35,878 bases of DNA. Source: Promethearchaeota archaeon (GTDB taxonomy: Archaea; Asgardarchaeota; Lokiarchaeia; Sigynarchaeales; SOKP01). A model generated the notes under the pieces. The model worked only from the letters and a program-made list of their open reading frames with translations, was not told the origin of the DNA and made no database searches. Location: positions 1-35,878 of the forward strand of contig JAHLWT010000153.1 of assembly GCA_019057775.1 (NCBI GenBank). Reading direction: 5' to 3'. This document shows, piece by piece, positions 1 to 6,656 of this stretch. Position 1 is the stretch's first letter. Each line of letters starts with the position of its first letter. Both the position numbers and the translations under genes were made by a program.

Positions 1-236
1 ATTACACTTCTGATACCTTCTTTAATTATAGGTCTTAATGTGTTAATGATTTCCTCATGAAAATGATATATTTGCTTTTTATTTTGATTTCTTCTCTTCC
101 TTCCACGATTTATTTTGAAGTGTAGCCTAATAGCCTCACTAAATATTCTCCAAAATACAGCATCCTTATCATGCAGCCCAATAAGAATTGCTATTGGATG
201 ACCACGTATTGCACGTCTCTTTCTTTTTTTAGCCAT
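1..236 (-). CDS. Start of a possible eRF1/Vms1-like (release-factor-like) protein, cut by the window edge
   Basis: An open frame starts at ATG 236 and runs off the left edge, giving 78 residues. It begins with a very basic stretch (MAKKRKRRAIRGHP), then GHPIAILIGLHDKDAVFW, and later a segment ending in LRPIIKEGIRSV. The combination of a short basic start, a strand of the type AILIGLHDKDAVFWRIF and a later predicted helix followed by a strand recalls the N-terminal domain of archaeal release-factor-like proteins (eRF1, Pelota and Vms1-type). This is from memory of family patterns and is weak. The catalytic loop would lie outside the window. A TATA-like AT-rich stretch lies about 25-30 bases upstream and no Shine-Dalgarno sequence is visible, fitting leaderless initiation. 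The open frame is well supported; the family call is not. Confidence 0.5.
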   Translation of the reverse strand, partial: MAKKRKRRAIRGHPIAILIGLHDKDAVFWRIFSEAIRLHFKINRGRKRRNQNKKQIYHFHEEIINTLRPIIKEGIRSV

Positions 237-408
237 GATAAAAATAAAACTTAAAATGAATTAAATTCACGAATATTACAATCTAAATAGATATTAAGTA
301 GATTATATACATTATTGAAAATCTAATTCAATTTCCCAAAATGGGTAGAATTTGCATTCCATGAGGCTTCATTTTGATGGATTCGGGATGGAATTGAAAT
401 ATTCCCTC

Positions 409-816
409 TTAATATGTGATAAGCTCTAAACCTTCAATTTTCTTAAAATGTCTTATATTATTTGTAATTATTTTCTTAATCCCGTTTGACAACATAATTC
501 CAGCAATCAGAACATCATTATCATCAATTCTTTGACCTTGTGACTCTAAAAGATCATAAATCTTGGCAGCTGTTTCAGCCTCCTTAAATCCTAAGGAAAA
601 AATCTCCATACCGCTAATAAATTCCACCCAGGGTTTGTAAAGTTGCTTATATCTTTGATCAGAAATTTTGCGTTTTGTCCTTTCAAATCCTATATTCATT
701 TCATACACGGTTATGGAAGATATATGAAGTAATTCATCTTGATCTTCAACTACTTTTTTAAGGTCCTTATTCCCGTTTAAGTAATCGATGCAAGCAGAGG
801 TATCTAAAAGAATCAT
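409..816 (-). CDS. vapC: PIN-domain ribonuclease toxin, VapC family
   Basis: This is the toxin half of a type II toxin-antitoxin pair; family members are Mg-dependent RNases that cut tRNA or rRNA. The protein has 135 residues, normal for VapC. PIN-domain acidic residues are visible: D5 in MILLDTSACIDYL, E39 in SSITVYEMNIGF, the cluster D98/D99/D101 in RIDDNDVLIAG, and the closing TNNIRHF motif at about 118-124, where many relatives have a T-x-N/D pattern. Its ATG overlaps the stop of the upstream antitoxin by four bases (ATGA), so the pair should be co-transcribed and translationally coupled. Confidence is high for a PIN-family toxin. The RNA target cannot be read from sequence. Confidence 0.9.
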   Translation of the reverse strand: MILLDTSACIDYLNGNKDLKKVVEDQDELLHISSITVYEMNIGFERTKRKISDQRYKQLYKPWVEFISGMEIFSLGFKEAETAAKIYDLLESQGQRIDDNDVLIAGIMLSNGIKKIITNNIRHFKKIEGLELITY

Positions 817-1052
817 TTTATTTCCTCTAAATTTGATTTATTCCAGGCTCTTCCACTACGAACAGTTATTCCAGCCCAAATCTCTTTTTCTTCCTCTTCT
901 GAAAGATCCCATGTACCAAAAGATTTTTCAAGCGTACTTTTTTGTATTTTCAGAAGTCTTAGGAACAAATCTGAAAAGCTTTCTTTTTCACCCTTAATTT
1001 TAAGGAGTTTATTATAAACATCCTCAGTTATACTAATATTTTTTGAAGTCAT
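813..1052 (-). CDS. vapB: VapB-like antitoxin (UPF0330/DUF217-like)
   Basis: Partner of the PIN toxin directly downstream, overlapping it by 4 bases. The longest frame opens at 1103, but its first 17 residues are encoded by the AT-rich promoter repeat and include four Met and two Cys codons. I chose the ATG at 1052, giving a 79-residue protein starting MTSKNISITEDVYNKL. The pattern KNISITEDVYNKLLKIKG followed by ESFSDLFLRLL is typical of archaeal antitoxins paired with PIN toxins: a beta strand plus two helices that dimerise and bind DNA. The acidic C-terminal half (LSEEEEKEIW) would wrap the toxin. A TATA-like box at 1077-1086 lies about 29 bases before this ATG, supporting a leaderless transcript and this start. 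Confidence 0.8.
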   Translation of the reverse strand: MTSKNISITEDVYNKLLKIKGEKESFSDLFLRLLKIQKSTLEKSFGTWDLSEEEEKEIWAGITVRSGRAWNKSNLEEIK

Positions 1053-1053
1053 A

Positions 1054-1086
1054 TATGTACACATATACATACACATATTTATATAT
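1054..1086 (-). promoter_or_regulatory. vapBC promoter with TATA-like box and inverted-repeat operator
   Basis: On the minus strand a TATA-like ATATATAAAT (1077-1086) sits about 29 bases before the antitoxin ATG. Between box and start is a perfect 6-base inverted repeat, TATGTA (1054-1059) and TACATA (1066-1071), separated by six bases. Antitoxins of this class usually repress their own operon by binding such repeats, so this is the natural operator candidate. The role is inferred; the repeat is directly visible but lies in very AT-rich DNA. Confidence 0.5.
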
Positions 1087-1263
1087 TTTGAAAAAGTTGG
1101 CAAAAATGGTAGTGGTATATGTATTTCGAAGCAGTGAAATAGATTAAATCAATTCCTAAATTCTCTTTTCTTTTTTCTTTTTTTTCTAATTTTTTATATT
1201 TGTTTTTTCATTAATTTATCTTAGGTATTATACTTAATTATTTAACTAACTAGGTGTATTTGA

Positions 1264-2655
1264 GTGAACATAATTGTTTTAAATGGAAGTCCTAAAGGGA
1301 ATGAAAGTGCTACAATGCAATATATCAATTACATTCAGAAAAAAAATCCACAACATAAGCTAAAAATCTTGAATATTGCTCAACAGATAAAAAAAATAGT
1401 AAAAGACGCAGTCAAATTTCAAGAAATTATTGATGAGATAAAAAATTCTGATGGGGTTATTTGGGCTTCCCCATTGTTTGTTATGCTTATTCCATATCAA
1501 TATAAAAGATTCATTGAATTAATAACAGAAAGGAAAGTGGAGGATATTTTCAAAAATAAATATACATGCGTTCTAACAACATCAATACATTTCTATGACC
1601 ATACTGCTGTAAATTATTTGAATGCGATTTGTGATGATTTGGAAATGAAATATGTTGGGTTTTTTTCTCCTGATATGTTTGATCTGATGGTCCCGAAAAA
1701 CAGAGAACAATTACTTTTATTTGCTGAAAATTTCTTTTATACGATAGAAAATGAACTTCCAACAACAAGGCAACATCCTCCAATAATGCATTATGAATTC
1801 GATTATAATCCCAGATTGAGTTTAAATGATAATGATAAAATTGATCCCGACAATAAAAAAATCTTAATTATTTCAGATTCAACAGATATTAATACAAATT
1901 TAGGGAAAATGATAAAAACGCTACAAAATTGTTTTTCTAAAGAGATAAAAATAATTAATATCTATGATCTCGATATAAAAGGGGGATGCTTAGGGTGTAT
2001 ACAGTGTGGTTATGATAATAGATGTGTATACGAAGATAAGGATGAATTTACCGATTTCTGGAAATCATTAAAAGAATATGATATTATAATAATCGCTGGA
2101 ATTATACAAGACAGGTATTTATCATCAAGATGGAAATTGGTCTTTGATAGGAGTTTTTTTAATGGTCATGTTCCTACATTAAGGAAAAAACAGTTTGGAT
2201 ATATTATATCTGGTCCTTTAGGTCAGAACTTTAATCTAAAACAAATTTTCCAAGCACATATCGAACTTCAGGATAGTAATCTTGTTGATATTATTACCGA
2301 TGAGTCTCAAGATTCCAATGGACTAGATTCCTCGTTATATAATTTTGCTAAAAATTTGGTGCGATTTTCAAAAGCGGGTTATATTAGAACTCCTACGTTC
2401 CTTACCATTGGAGGAAATAAAATCTTCCGAGATGCTGTCTATGGAAGGATGAGGTTTGTGTTCCAGGCAGATCATAGATATTATGAAGAACATGGATTTT
2501 ATGATTTTCCCCATAACGATAAATATGCTAAAAAAATGAATGATAAATTTATCCCTTTAACTCAAGATGAGAAGTATAGAAAGGTCTTTTATTCGGTGCT
2601 AAAAACAGAAATGATCAAACCGTTAAAAAGTGTTGTTGATAATCCAGAAAAATAA
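1264..2655 (+). CDS. Two-domain flavodoxin-fold oxidoreductase (NADPH-dependent FMN reductase / iron-sulfur flavoprotein type)
   Basis: The 463-residue protein contains two flavodoxin-like domains in tandem, whereas most relatives have one. Domain 1 opens with MNIIVLNGSPKGNESAT (1-17), a typical FMN phosphate-binding strand-loop. It lacks the usual cysteine motif. Domain 2 starts near residue 198 with a strand followed by an S/T-rich loop (KKILIISDSTDINTN) and carries C242-x2-C245-x2-C248-x5-C254. That cysteine cluster is common in flavodoxin-family reductases and iron-sulfur flavoproteins. A basic and aromatic C-terminal tail of about 100 residues follows. The start is GTG at 1264. It is probably a cytosolic flavin-dependent electron-transfer or quinone/aromatic reductase; the substrate is unknown. 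The next gene follows after 17 bases, so the two are likely co-transcribed. The fold is well supported, the specific function is not. Confidence 0.75.
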   Translation: MNIIVLNGSPKGNESATMQYINYIQKKNPQHKLKILNIAQQIKKIVKDAVKFQEIIDEIKNSDGVIWASPLFVMLIPYQYKRFIELITERKVEDIFKNKYTCVLTTSIHFYDHTAVNYLNAICDDLEMKYVGFFSPDMFDLMVPKNREQLLLFAENFFYTIENELPTTRQHPPIMHYEFDYNPRLSLNDNDKIDPDNKKILIISDSTDINTNLGKMIKTLQNCFSKEIKIINIYDLDIKGGCLGCIQCGYDNRCVYEDKDEFTDFWKSLKEYDIIIIAGIIQDRYLSSRWKLVFDRSFFNGHVPTLRKKQFGYIISGPLGQNFNLKQIFQAHIELQDSNLVDIITDESQDSNGLDSSLYNFAKNLVRFSKAGYIRTPTFLTIGGNKIFRDAVYGRMRFVFQADHRYYEEHGFYDFPHNDKYAKKMNDKFIPLTQDEKYRKVFYSVLKTEMIKPLKSVVDNPEK

Positions 2656-2672
2656 TTTTTATTTATAGTTTT

Positions 2673-3395
2673 ATGGCGTCTTTGAGAGTAGATTTTGAGG
2701 AAATCAAAAAGACAAAAAATTCAGAAGAGTTAAACAATTTTCTTATCAAATTAAGTAGAAGCCCTAGTAGGGATCATCTTAACTTTCTTGAATTCTTCAT
2801 TAATAATTTGGCACCTGAGATTCTTGACAAGATAAAATTAAATTTATTATTCACTCTTGGTGAAATTGGCAAATCAAATGTATTAAATGACCAATTTCTC
2901 AGCTATATTATTGATAGCTATTACACATCAGACAGATGGATTCGAAATGAGATTATTCAAACAATCGGAAAAATCTCTAAGCATACTAAATTATCCGAAG
3001 AGCTTATAAAAGTAATTGGATCTGCAGTTAATGATGAGTATATTCCAATTAAAAAGAATACCCTAAGAGTATTATTGAAATTAGAAAAGCTCCCCAATCT
3101 AAAAAATATATTACGAATTTTAAGCTCAAAAGATACAGAAGTTGTAGAGAGAAGTATTGAAGTACTATTTAAATTTATTCCAAATTCTACTCAATTGTTT
3201 GACTCCCTCAATTCCTCAGATAATTATCAATTCTTAAAGATTAAAGGACTTAGAACTATTTTGTTATTTTATTTTAAATCAATAATTGAAATAGAATCAT
3301 TTAGAGAAAAGATCTTGAATTCAACATGGGAGAAAGAAAAAAAAGAAGATTTTCTAAAGGAAATTGAAATTTATGAAAGGATATTATTAAAGTAA
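2673..3395 (+). CDS. HEAT-repeat-like all-helical protein of unknown function
   Basis: A 240-residue, soluble, strongly helical protein without cysteine. Successive helix pairs of about 35-40 residues are visible, for example LSYIIDSYYTSDRWIRNEI, then a helix ending IGKISKHTKLSEEL, then LIKVIGSAVNDEYIPIKKN, then VEVVERSIEVLFKFI-like segments. D/N-W-I-R and I-P-I-K turns resemble the second-helix starts of HEAT or Armadillo repeats. Such proteins act as protein-binding scaffolds. It starts 17 bases after the flavoprotein on the same strand and ends 25 bases from a convergent gene, so it probably depends on the flavoprotein promoter. No catalytic motif is seen. The HEAT assignment is by eye. 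Confidence 0.6.
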   Translation: MASLRVDFEEIKKTKNSEELNNFLIKLSRSPSRDHLNFLEFFINNLAPEILDKIKLNLLFTLGEIGKSNVLNDQFLSYIIDSYYTSDRWIRNEIIQTIGKISKHTKLSEELIKVIGSAVNDEYIPIKKNTLRVLLKLEKLPNLKNILRILSSKDTEVVERSIEVLFKFIPNSTQLFDSLNSSDNYQFLKIKGLRTILLFYFKSIIEIESFREKILNSTWEKEKKEDFLKEIEIYERILLK

Positions 3396-3420
3396 AACTT
3401 AATCCATCGATTTATTGACC

Positions 3421-4626
3421 TTAACGAAGATCTCTCCCAAACTCTTCATTAGATAAGATTATTTTGCTAAAAATTTTAGTTAAAAGTTTAATAATTTCTC
3501 TAGGGTTTCCATCTGAGTGTTTGAAAATATATTTTAAATTAGATTCGTTCAAGGGGAAATAAGAATTTTGAAAGTTATCAAAATATTCAATGTAATTAAT
3601 ATTTCTAAAAAAATCTTCTAAATTTTCTTTATAAAATTGAAAAACATCTTCTTCTGTAAAAGTTGACAAGTATACTGGTTCTTTTAGTAAAAATAACAGC
3701 CCTTTATTCCTTTCTTCAATTTTTTTTTTAATTTCCTCATAAAATTCTTGAGATTTGAGAGTAATTACAATTCTCAAACCTTTAATCTTATGGAGTTGTA
3801 GTATTTTATCAAGTGTTTTTTCAGCACTAGATTTTTCTGAAGGTGATTTGTCCCCATATAACCAGCTTGGATCGAAAACATCTTCTGTTTCCTCATCCTG
3901 GGGTTTGATAATTGAGATTATTTTTTCAAAATCATCGATAAAAAGTACACTCCTTTTATTGGAGTTTTCAATCAGAACTTTTAGCATCATAAATGAGTTT
4001 TTTTTTTCTCTTAAATCGTGCATTAAATTCAATCGTGACAGTTCTTTAATACCCATTAGCTCACCCAAGAGCCATCTCTCAGCATCAACCTTTTTATATG
4101 GATCCAATTGATGAGTTGTTATTGCATAGATTGCATCATGAATAGCAGTATTACTTTCATATTTAGAAGTCCATCTCTCAAAAGCAACTTTTCTTATTTT
4201 TTCAATATCTGCTACATGAAAAAAACCAAATTTTCTCTCTAAAGCGCCCCATCCATTGCACAGTCTGTTTGCTATACTTCTTAAAACTTCTACACCCATA
4301 TTTTCAATAAATTCCGAATAAGTATTGTAAAAAAATTTCCTATATACATTTTCCAAGGAAATATAAACTATATTATAGAAATACATTTCATGTTTTAAGG
4401 CCCAATACAAATGAGTTTTGCCAACTCCTACATCAGCTATAACTGGAAGGATGAAGTTTTCATTTTCTTCAATTATTTTAACTATAGTTTTTAATGTGTC
4501 TTGTCGTGATGAAATTAAATCAAGATTCTCGTCAATCTCTCCAGTAGAAACAAATTTTTTGAAGGGTGATCCTGTAAATTTTAAGAGATTAAGTAATTTT
4601 TGTTCTTTATTTTCAAAAAGAAGCAT
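3421..4626 (-). CDS. P-loop AAA-type ATPase with altered Walker A motif
   Basis: The 401-residue protein has a P-loop at residues 64-71 (ADVGVGKT). The canonical first glycine of GxxxxGKT is alanine, while the GKT core is intact. Walker B is at about 226-232 (SVLFIDDF), a probable sensor 1 follows in RIVITLKSQEF, and an arginine-bearing DGNPREIIKLL near the C-terminus resembles a sensor 2/lid segment of Orc1/Cdc6- and STAND-like ATPases. The N-terminal 60 residues and the helical insert between the Walker motifs do not match a family I can name. It is probably a cytosolic molecular switch acting on a protein or nucleic acid partner. The upstream gene (4644-5270) is only 17 bases away on the same strand and is the likely operon partner. 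Overall ATPase identity is secure. Confidence 0.75.
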   Translation of the reverse strand: MLLFENKEQKLLNLLKFTGSPFKKFVSTGEIDENLDLISSRQDTLKTIVKIIEENENFILPVIADVGVGKTHLYWALKHEMYFYNIVYISLENVYRKFFYNTYSEFIENMGVEVLRSIANRLCNGWGALERKFGFFHVADIEKIRKVAFERWTSKYESNTAIHDAIYAITTHQLDPYKKVDAERWLLGELMGIKELSRLNLMHDLREKKNSFMMLKVLIENSNKRSVLFIDDFEKIISIIKPQDEETEDVFDPSWLYGDKSPSEKSSAEKTLDKILQLHKIKGLRIVITLKSQEFYEEIKKKIEERNKGLLFLLKEPVYLSTFTEEDVFQFYKENLEDFFRNINYIEYFDNFQNSYFPLNESNLKYIFKHSDGNPREIIKLLTKIFSKIILSNEEFGRDLR

Positions 4627-4643
4627 CTTTTAGCAGTTCTAAT

Positions 4644-5270
4644 TTATATTTTCAATTCTTCAATTCCTAAAATTATAATAAATTCAAGAGCCTTATCATC
4701 TACATTTATAATCGGTTCATAACTTATATTTAGTTCCTCATTTTTATCTCTTCCTACAATTAAACAATCATAGAATATAGGATCACCGTTGTGATCAATG
4801 ACTACCCTATCAGCAACGATAATTCCATCCCTTATTAAGGAAACCGGATTCTTAAGAATTTCTCCCTTAATAAAATCAAGATGATCGATTTTAAATTTGG
4901 GGTTATTTAAGAGTAATCCTGCTGTGTGGAGAAGATTTAGTGTAAAAGGAAAGTCATTAGAAAACTGTCCTTTTTCATACTCTTCCATAGCTTCTTCCGG
5001 TATTAGTACTGAATATTCTAATGAGGTATCTTTCAAATTTTCCCAACAAAAGTCAGATTTGTTTGAGAAAGCTATCATTTTATCGATAATCATCTCAAAT
5101 CCCACTAATAAACCTTGAGATATTGTTATTCCAGTAGAATCTGATATTTTTAAATTATCTGAGAATATTATCTTATCTTGGCATTTTGATATTATTGAAC
5201 CGGTAAATTCTCCATGGGTTTTAATGTCTCTAAATGAGTCAAATAATATGAAACTGGTTGAGGTTTTCAT
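4644..5270 (-). CDS. Unrecognised 208-residue protein, operon partner of the ATPase
   Basis: First gene of a two-gene minus-strand unit with the P-loop ATPase, 17 bases upstream of it. No signal peptide or membrane segment is visible. The sequence alternates beta-rich stretches (ISKCQDKIIFSDNLKIS, IIVADRVVIDHNGDPIFYD, ALEFIIILGIEELKI) with helices (LLVGFEMIIDKMIAF). The RDGIIVADRVVIDHNG segment could be a ligand-binding beta region, but I do not recognise the family. A role as substrate adaptor or effector for the ATPase is only inferred from adjacency. The start is ATG at 5270; the divergent gap to the next gene is 140 bases and is the likely promoter region. Confidence 0.6.
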   Translation of the reverse strand: MKTSTSFILFDSFRDIKTHGEFTGSIISKCQDKIIFSDNLKISDSTGITISQGLLVGFEMIIDKMIAFSNKSDFCWENLKDTSLEYSVLIPEEAMEEYEKGQFSNDFPFTLNLLHTAGLLLNNPKFKIDHLDFIKGEILKNPVSLIRDGIIVADRVVIDHNGDPIFYDCLIVGRDKNEELNISYEPIINVDDKALEFIIILGIEELKI

Positions 5271-5348
5271 GAGATTTTAATTATCTTCAACGTATTTTAC
5301 TTTTTTCCTAATTCTTCTTGCTATATCAATAATCTTATATAATATCAT

Positions 5349-5390
5349 ATCTATCTTTCCATATAACTTTAGATAGATTATATTATATTA
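5349..5390. promoter_or_regulatory. Divergent promoter region with perfect 8-base inverted repeat and TATA-like box
   Basis: Between the diverging genes at 5270 and 5411 there is a perfect inverted repeat, ATCTATCT (5349-5356) and AGATAGAT (5371-5378), separated by 14 bases. A TATA-like run (TTATATTATATTA, 5378-5390) starts at the right arm of the repeat and is centred about 27 bases before the ATG at 5411, so that gene is probably transcribed without a leader. A factor bound to the repeat would overlap the TATA region of the plus-strand gene. The repeat is directly visible; its use as operator is inferred. Confidence 0.45.
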
Positions 5391-5410
5391 ACCACGTACT
5401 TATCGATATA

Positions 5411-6655
5411 ATGGTTTCTTCCGTCCTTTCTCAAAATGTAACCCAATTATCTAAATCAGATTTATTAGATAGAGCAGACCATTTCATTTTTTCTACTGGG
5501 TTGAATGATGGAACATCAAAGTTATGTAAAGCTAACATGAAATATGGGTTAGCTCAATTTCATCTTATTCAAGAAAAATATGGATTTGAACCAAAAGCAG
5601 CATTCATTTCTTCACCAGATGAAACCATTTCAAGGAATGTATATAGATGGAATTCAGGATTAGGATATGGTGGTAGGTTAAATTGGGGAAAGGGAAATGA
5701 GAAACTTATATTTTTAAATGTAAAACCTAATTGTTGTGGAATACTCTGTGGGGGGCTAGAGGAATTACCAGATCCTTATGCATTAATCAAAAAAATTGAT
5801 GAGATAAAATCAATGGAACTTTATCATAATAATATTAATATAGACTGGGATTACGATGTATCTAACCATTTTATTAACTGTTTTGAAACGAAGAACCTAA
5901 GTGATTTAAATCTCCCTCCATATCTATTTTTAATTCATGGCTCCGCTCCTGAGTTTAGAGATGATACATATGGAATGGGATTATATATTGATAAATCAAA
6001 AACGTTAAAAAACCTTGCTACAGAAGAAGTGAGCAAGTTTGGGAAGCATTATATTTTAGTCGATTCAGATGCCAAAGATTTTCTAAATTTCAACAAGAAG
6101 GCTTTAGAATTTTCAAATATAAAAAGAGAAATAATTGCTACCAAACTTTTTGATTATGGATATGAGATAATTTGCAATCAACCTCACCAATTCCTTAAGG
6201 ATTATAATAATATGTACTTAGGGAGTAATTGTACCGATCTCACATGTGATTTAATTGAATCAAATATATTTCCCACTACACTTAGAGCTGATATATCTGC
6301 TTATTTAATGTCGGGGAAAAAAAATTTTTCAGAAACAACTCTTAGAAATCAAAACTTCTTGGACCGAGCAGAAGATTTAGAATTATTAGAATTACTAAAA
6401 AATGCTTGCATTCTTCCTCATGGGGGAGGATATATTTTTACAGATGTTAAAGATGTACTAGATATCTTGGAATATAAAGATCAAAGATATTTTGTCACCT
6501 CTTTAAAATCTAATATGAGTAGATTAAAAATAATTAGAAATGTAAATGAATTACAGTTTGGATATCGAGGACGAGATATAATACTTAAAAGTATCCAATT
6601 AGATTTAGGAGATATTATTGCTCGCTTAAACCCTTTGTTTTCATTGAAATTATAA
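5411..6655 (+). CDS. Unrecognised 414-residue soluble protein with conserved-looking His/Cys motifs
   Basis: No membrane segment or signal peptide. Motif-like stretches in order: KLCKANMKYGLAQFH near the start, YRWNSGLGYGGRLNWGKGN (about 75-93), PNCCGILCGGLEELPDPYAL, DYDVSNHFINCFE (about 150-162), LFLIHGSAPEFRDDTYGMG (about 174-192), ICNQPHQFLKDYNNMYLG and a late ILPHGGGYIF. Several His, Cys and Asp residues in glycine-rich loops suggest a metal-dependent enzyme. The order CGxxCGG, NHF, HGS and HGGG loosely echoes the RtcB RNA ligase motif order, but spacing and key residues differ, so I do not call it RtcB. The start is ATG at 5411 behind a TATA-like box. The gene ends one base from the convergent MetRS gene. 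Confidence 0.6.
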   Translation: MVSSVLSQNVTQLSKSDLLDRADHFIFSTGLNDGTSKLCKANMKYGLAQFHLIQEKYGFEPKAAFISSPDETISRNVYRWNSGLGYGGRLNWGKGNEKLIFLNVKPNCCGILCGGLEELPDPYALIKKIDEIKSMELYHNNINIDWDYDVSNHFINCFETKNLSDLNLPPYLFLIHGSAPEFRDDTYGMGLYIDKSKTLKNLATEEVSKFGKHYILVDSDAKDFLNFNKKALEFSNIKREIIATKLFDYGYEIICNQPHQFLKDYNNMYLGSNCTDLTCDLIESNIFPTTLRADISAYLMSGKKNFSETTLRNQNFLDRAEDLELLELLKNACILPHGGGYIFTDVKDVLDILEYKDQRYFVTSLKSNMSRLKIIRNVNELQFGYRGRDIILKSIQLDLGDIIARLNPLFSLKL

Positions 6656-6656
6656 C

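Noticed and set aside
1053..1103. N-terminal extension of the antitoxin from ATG 1103
   Set aside because: The added residues are encoded by the promoter repeat and TATA box, and the internal ATG gives the standard antitoxin length.
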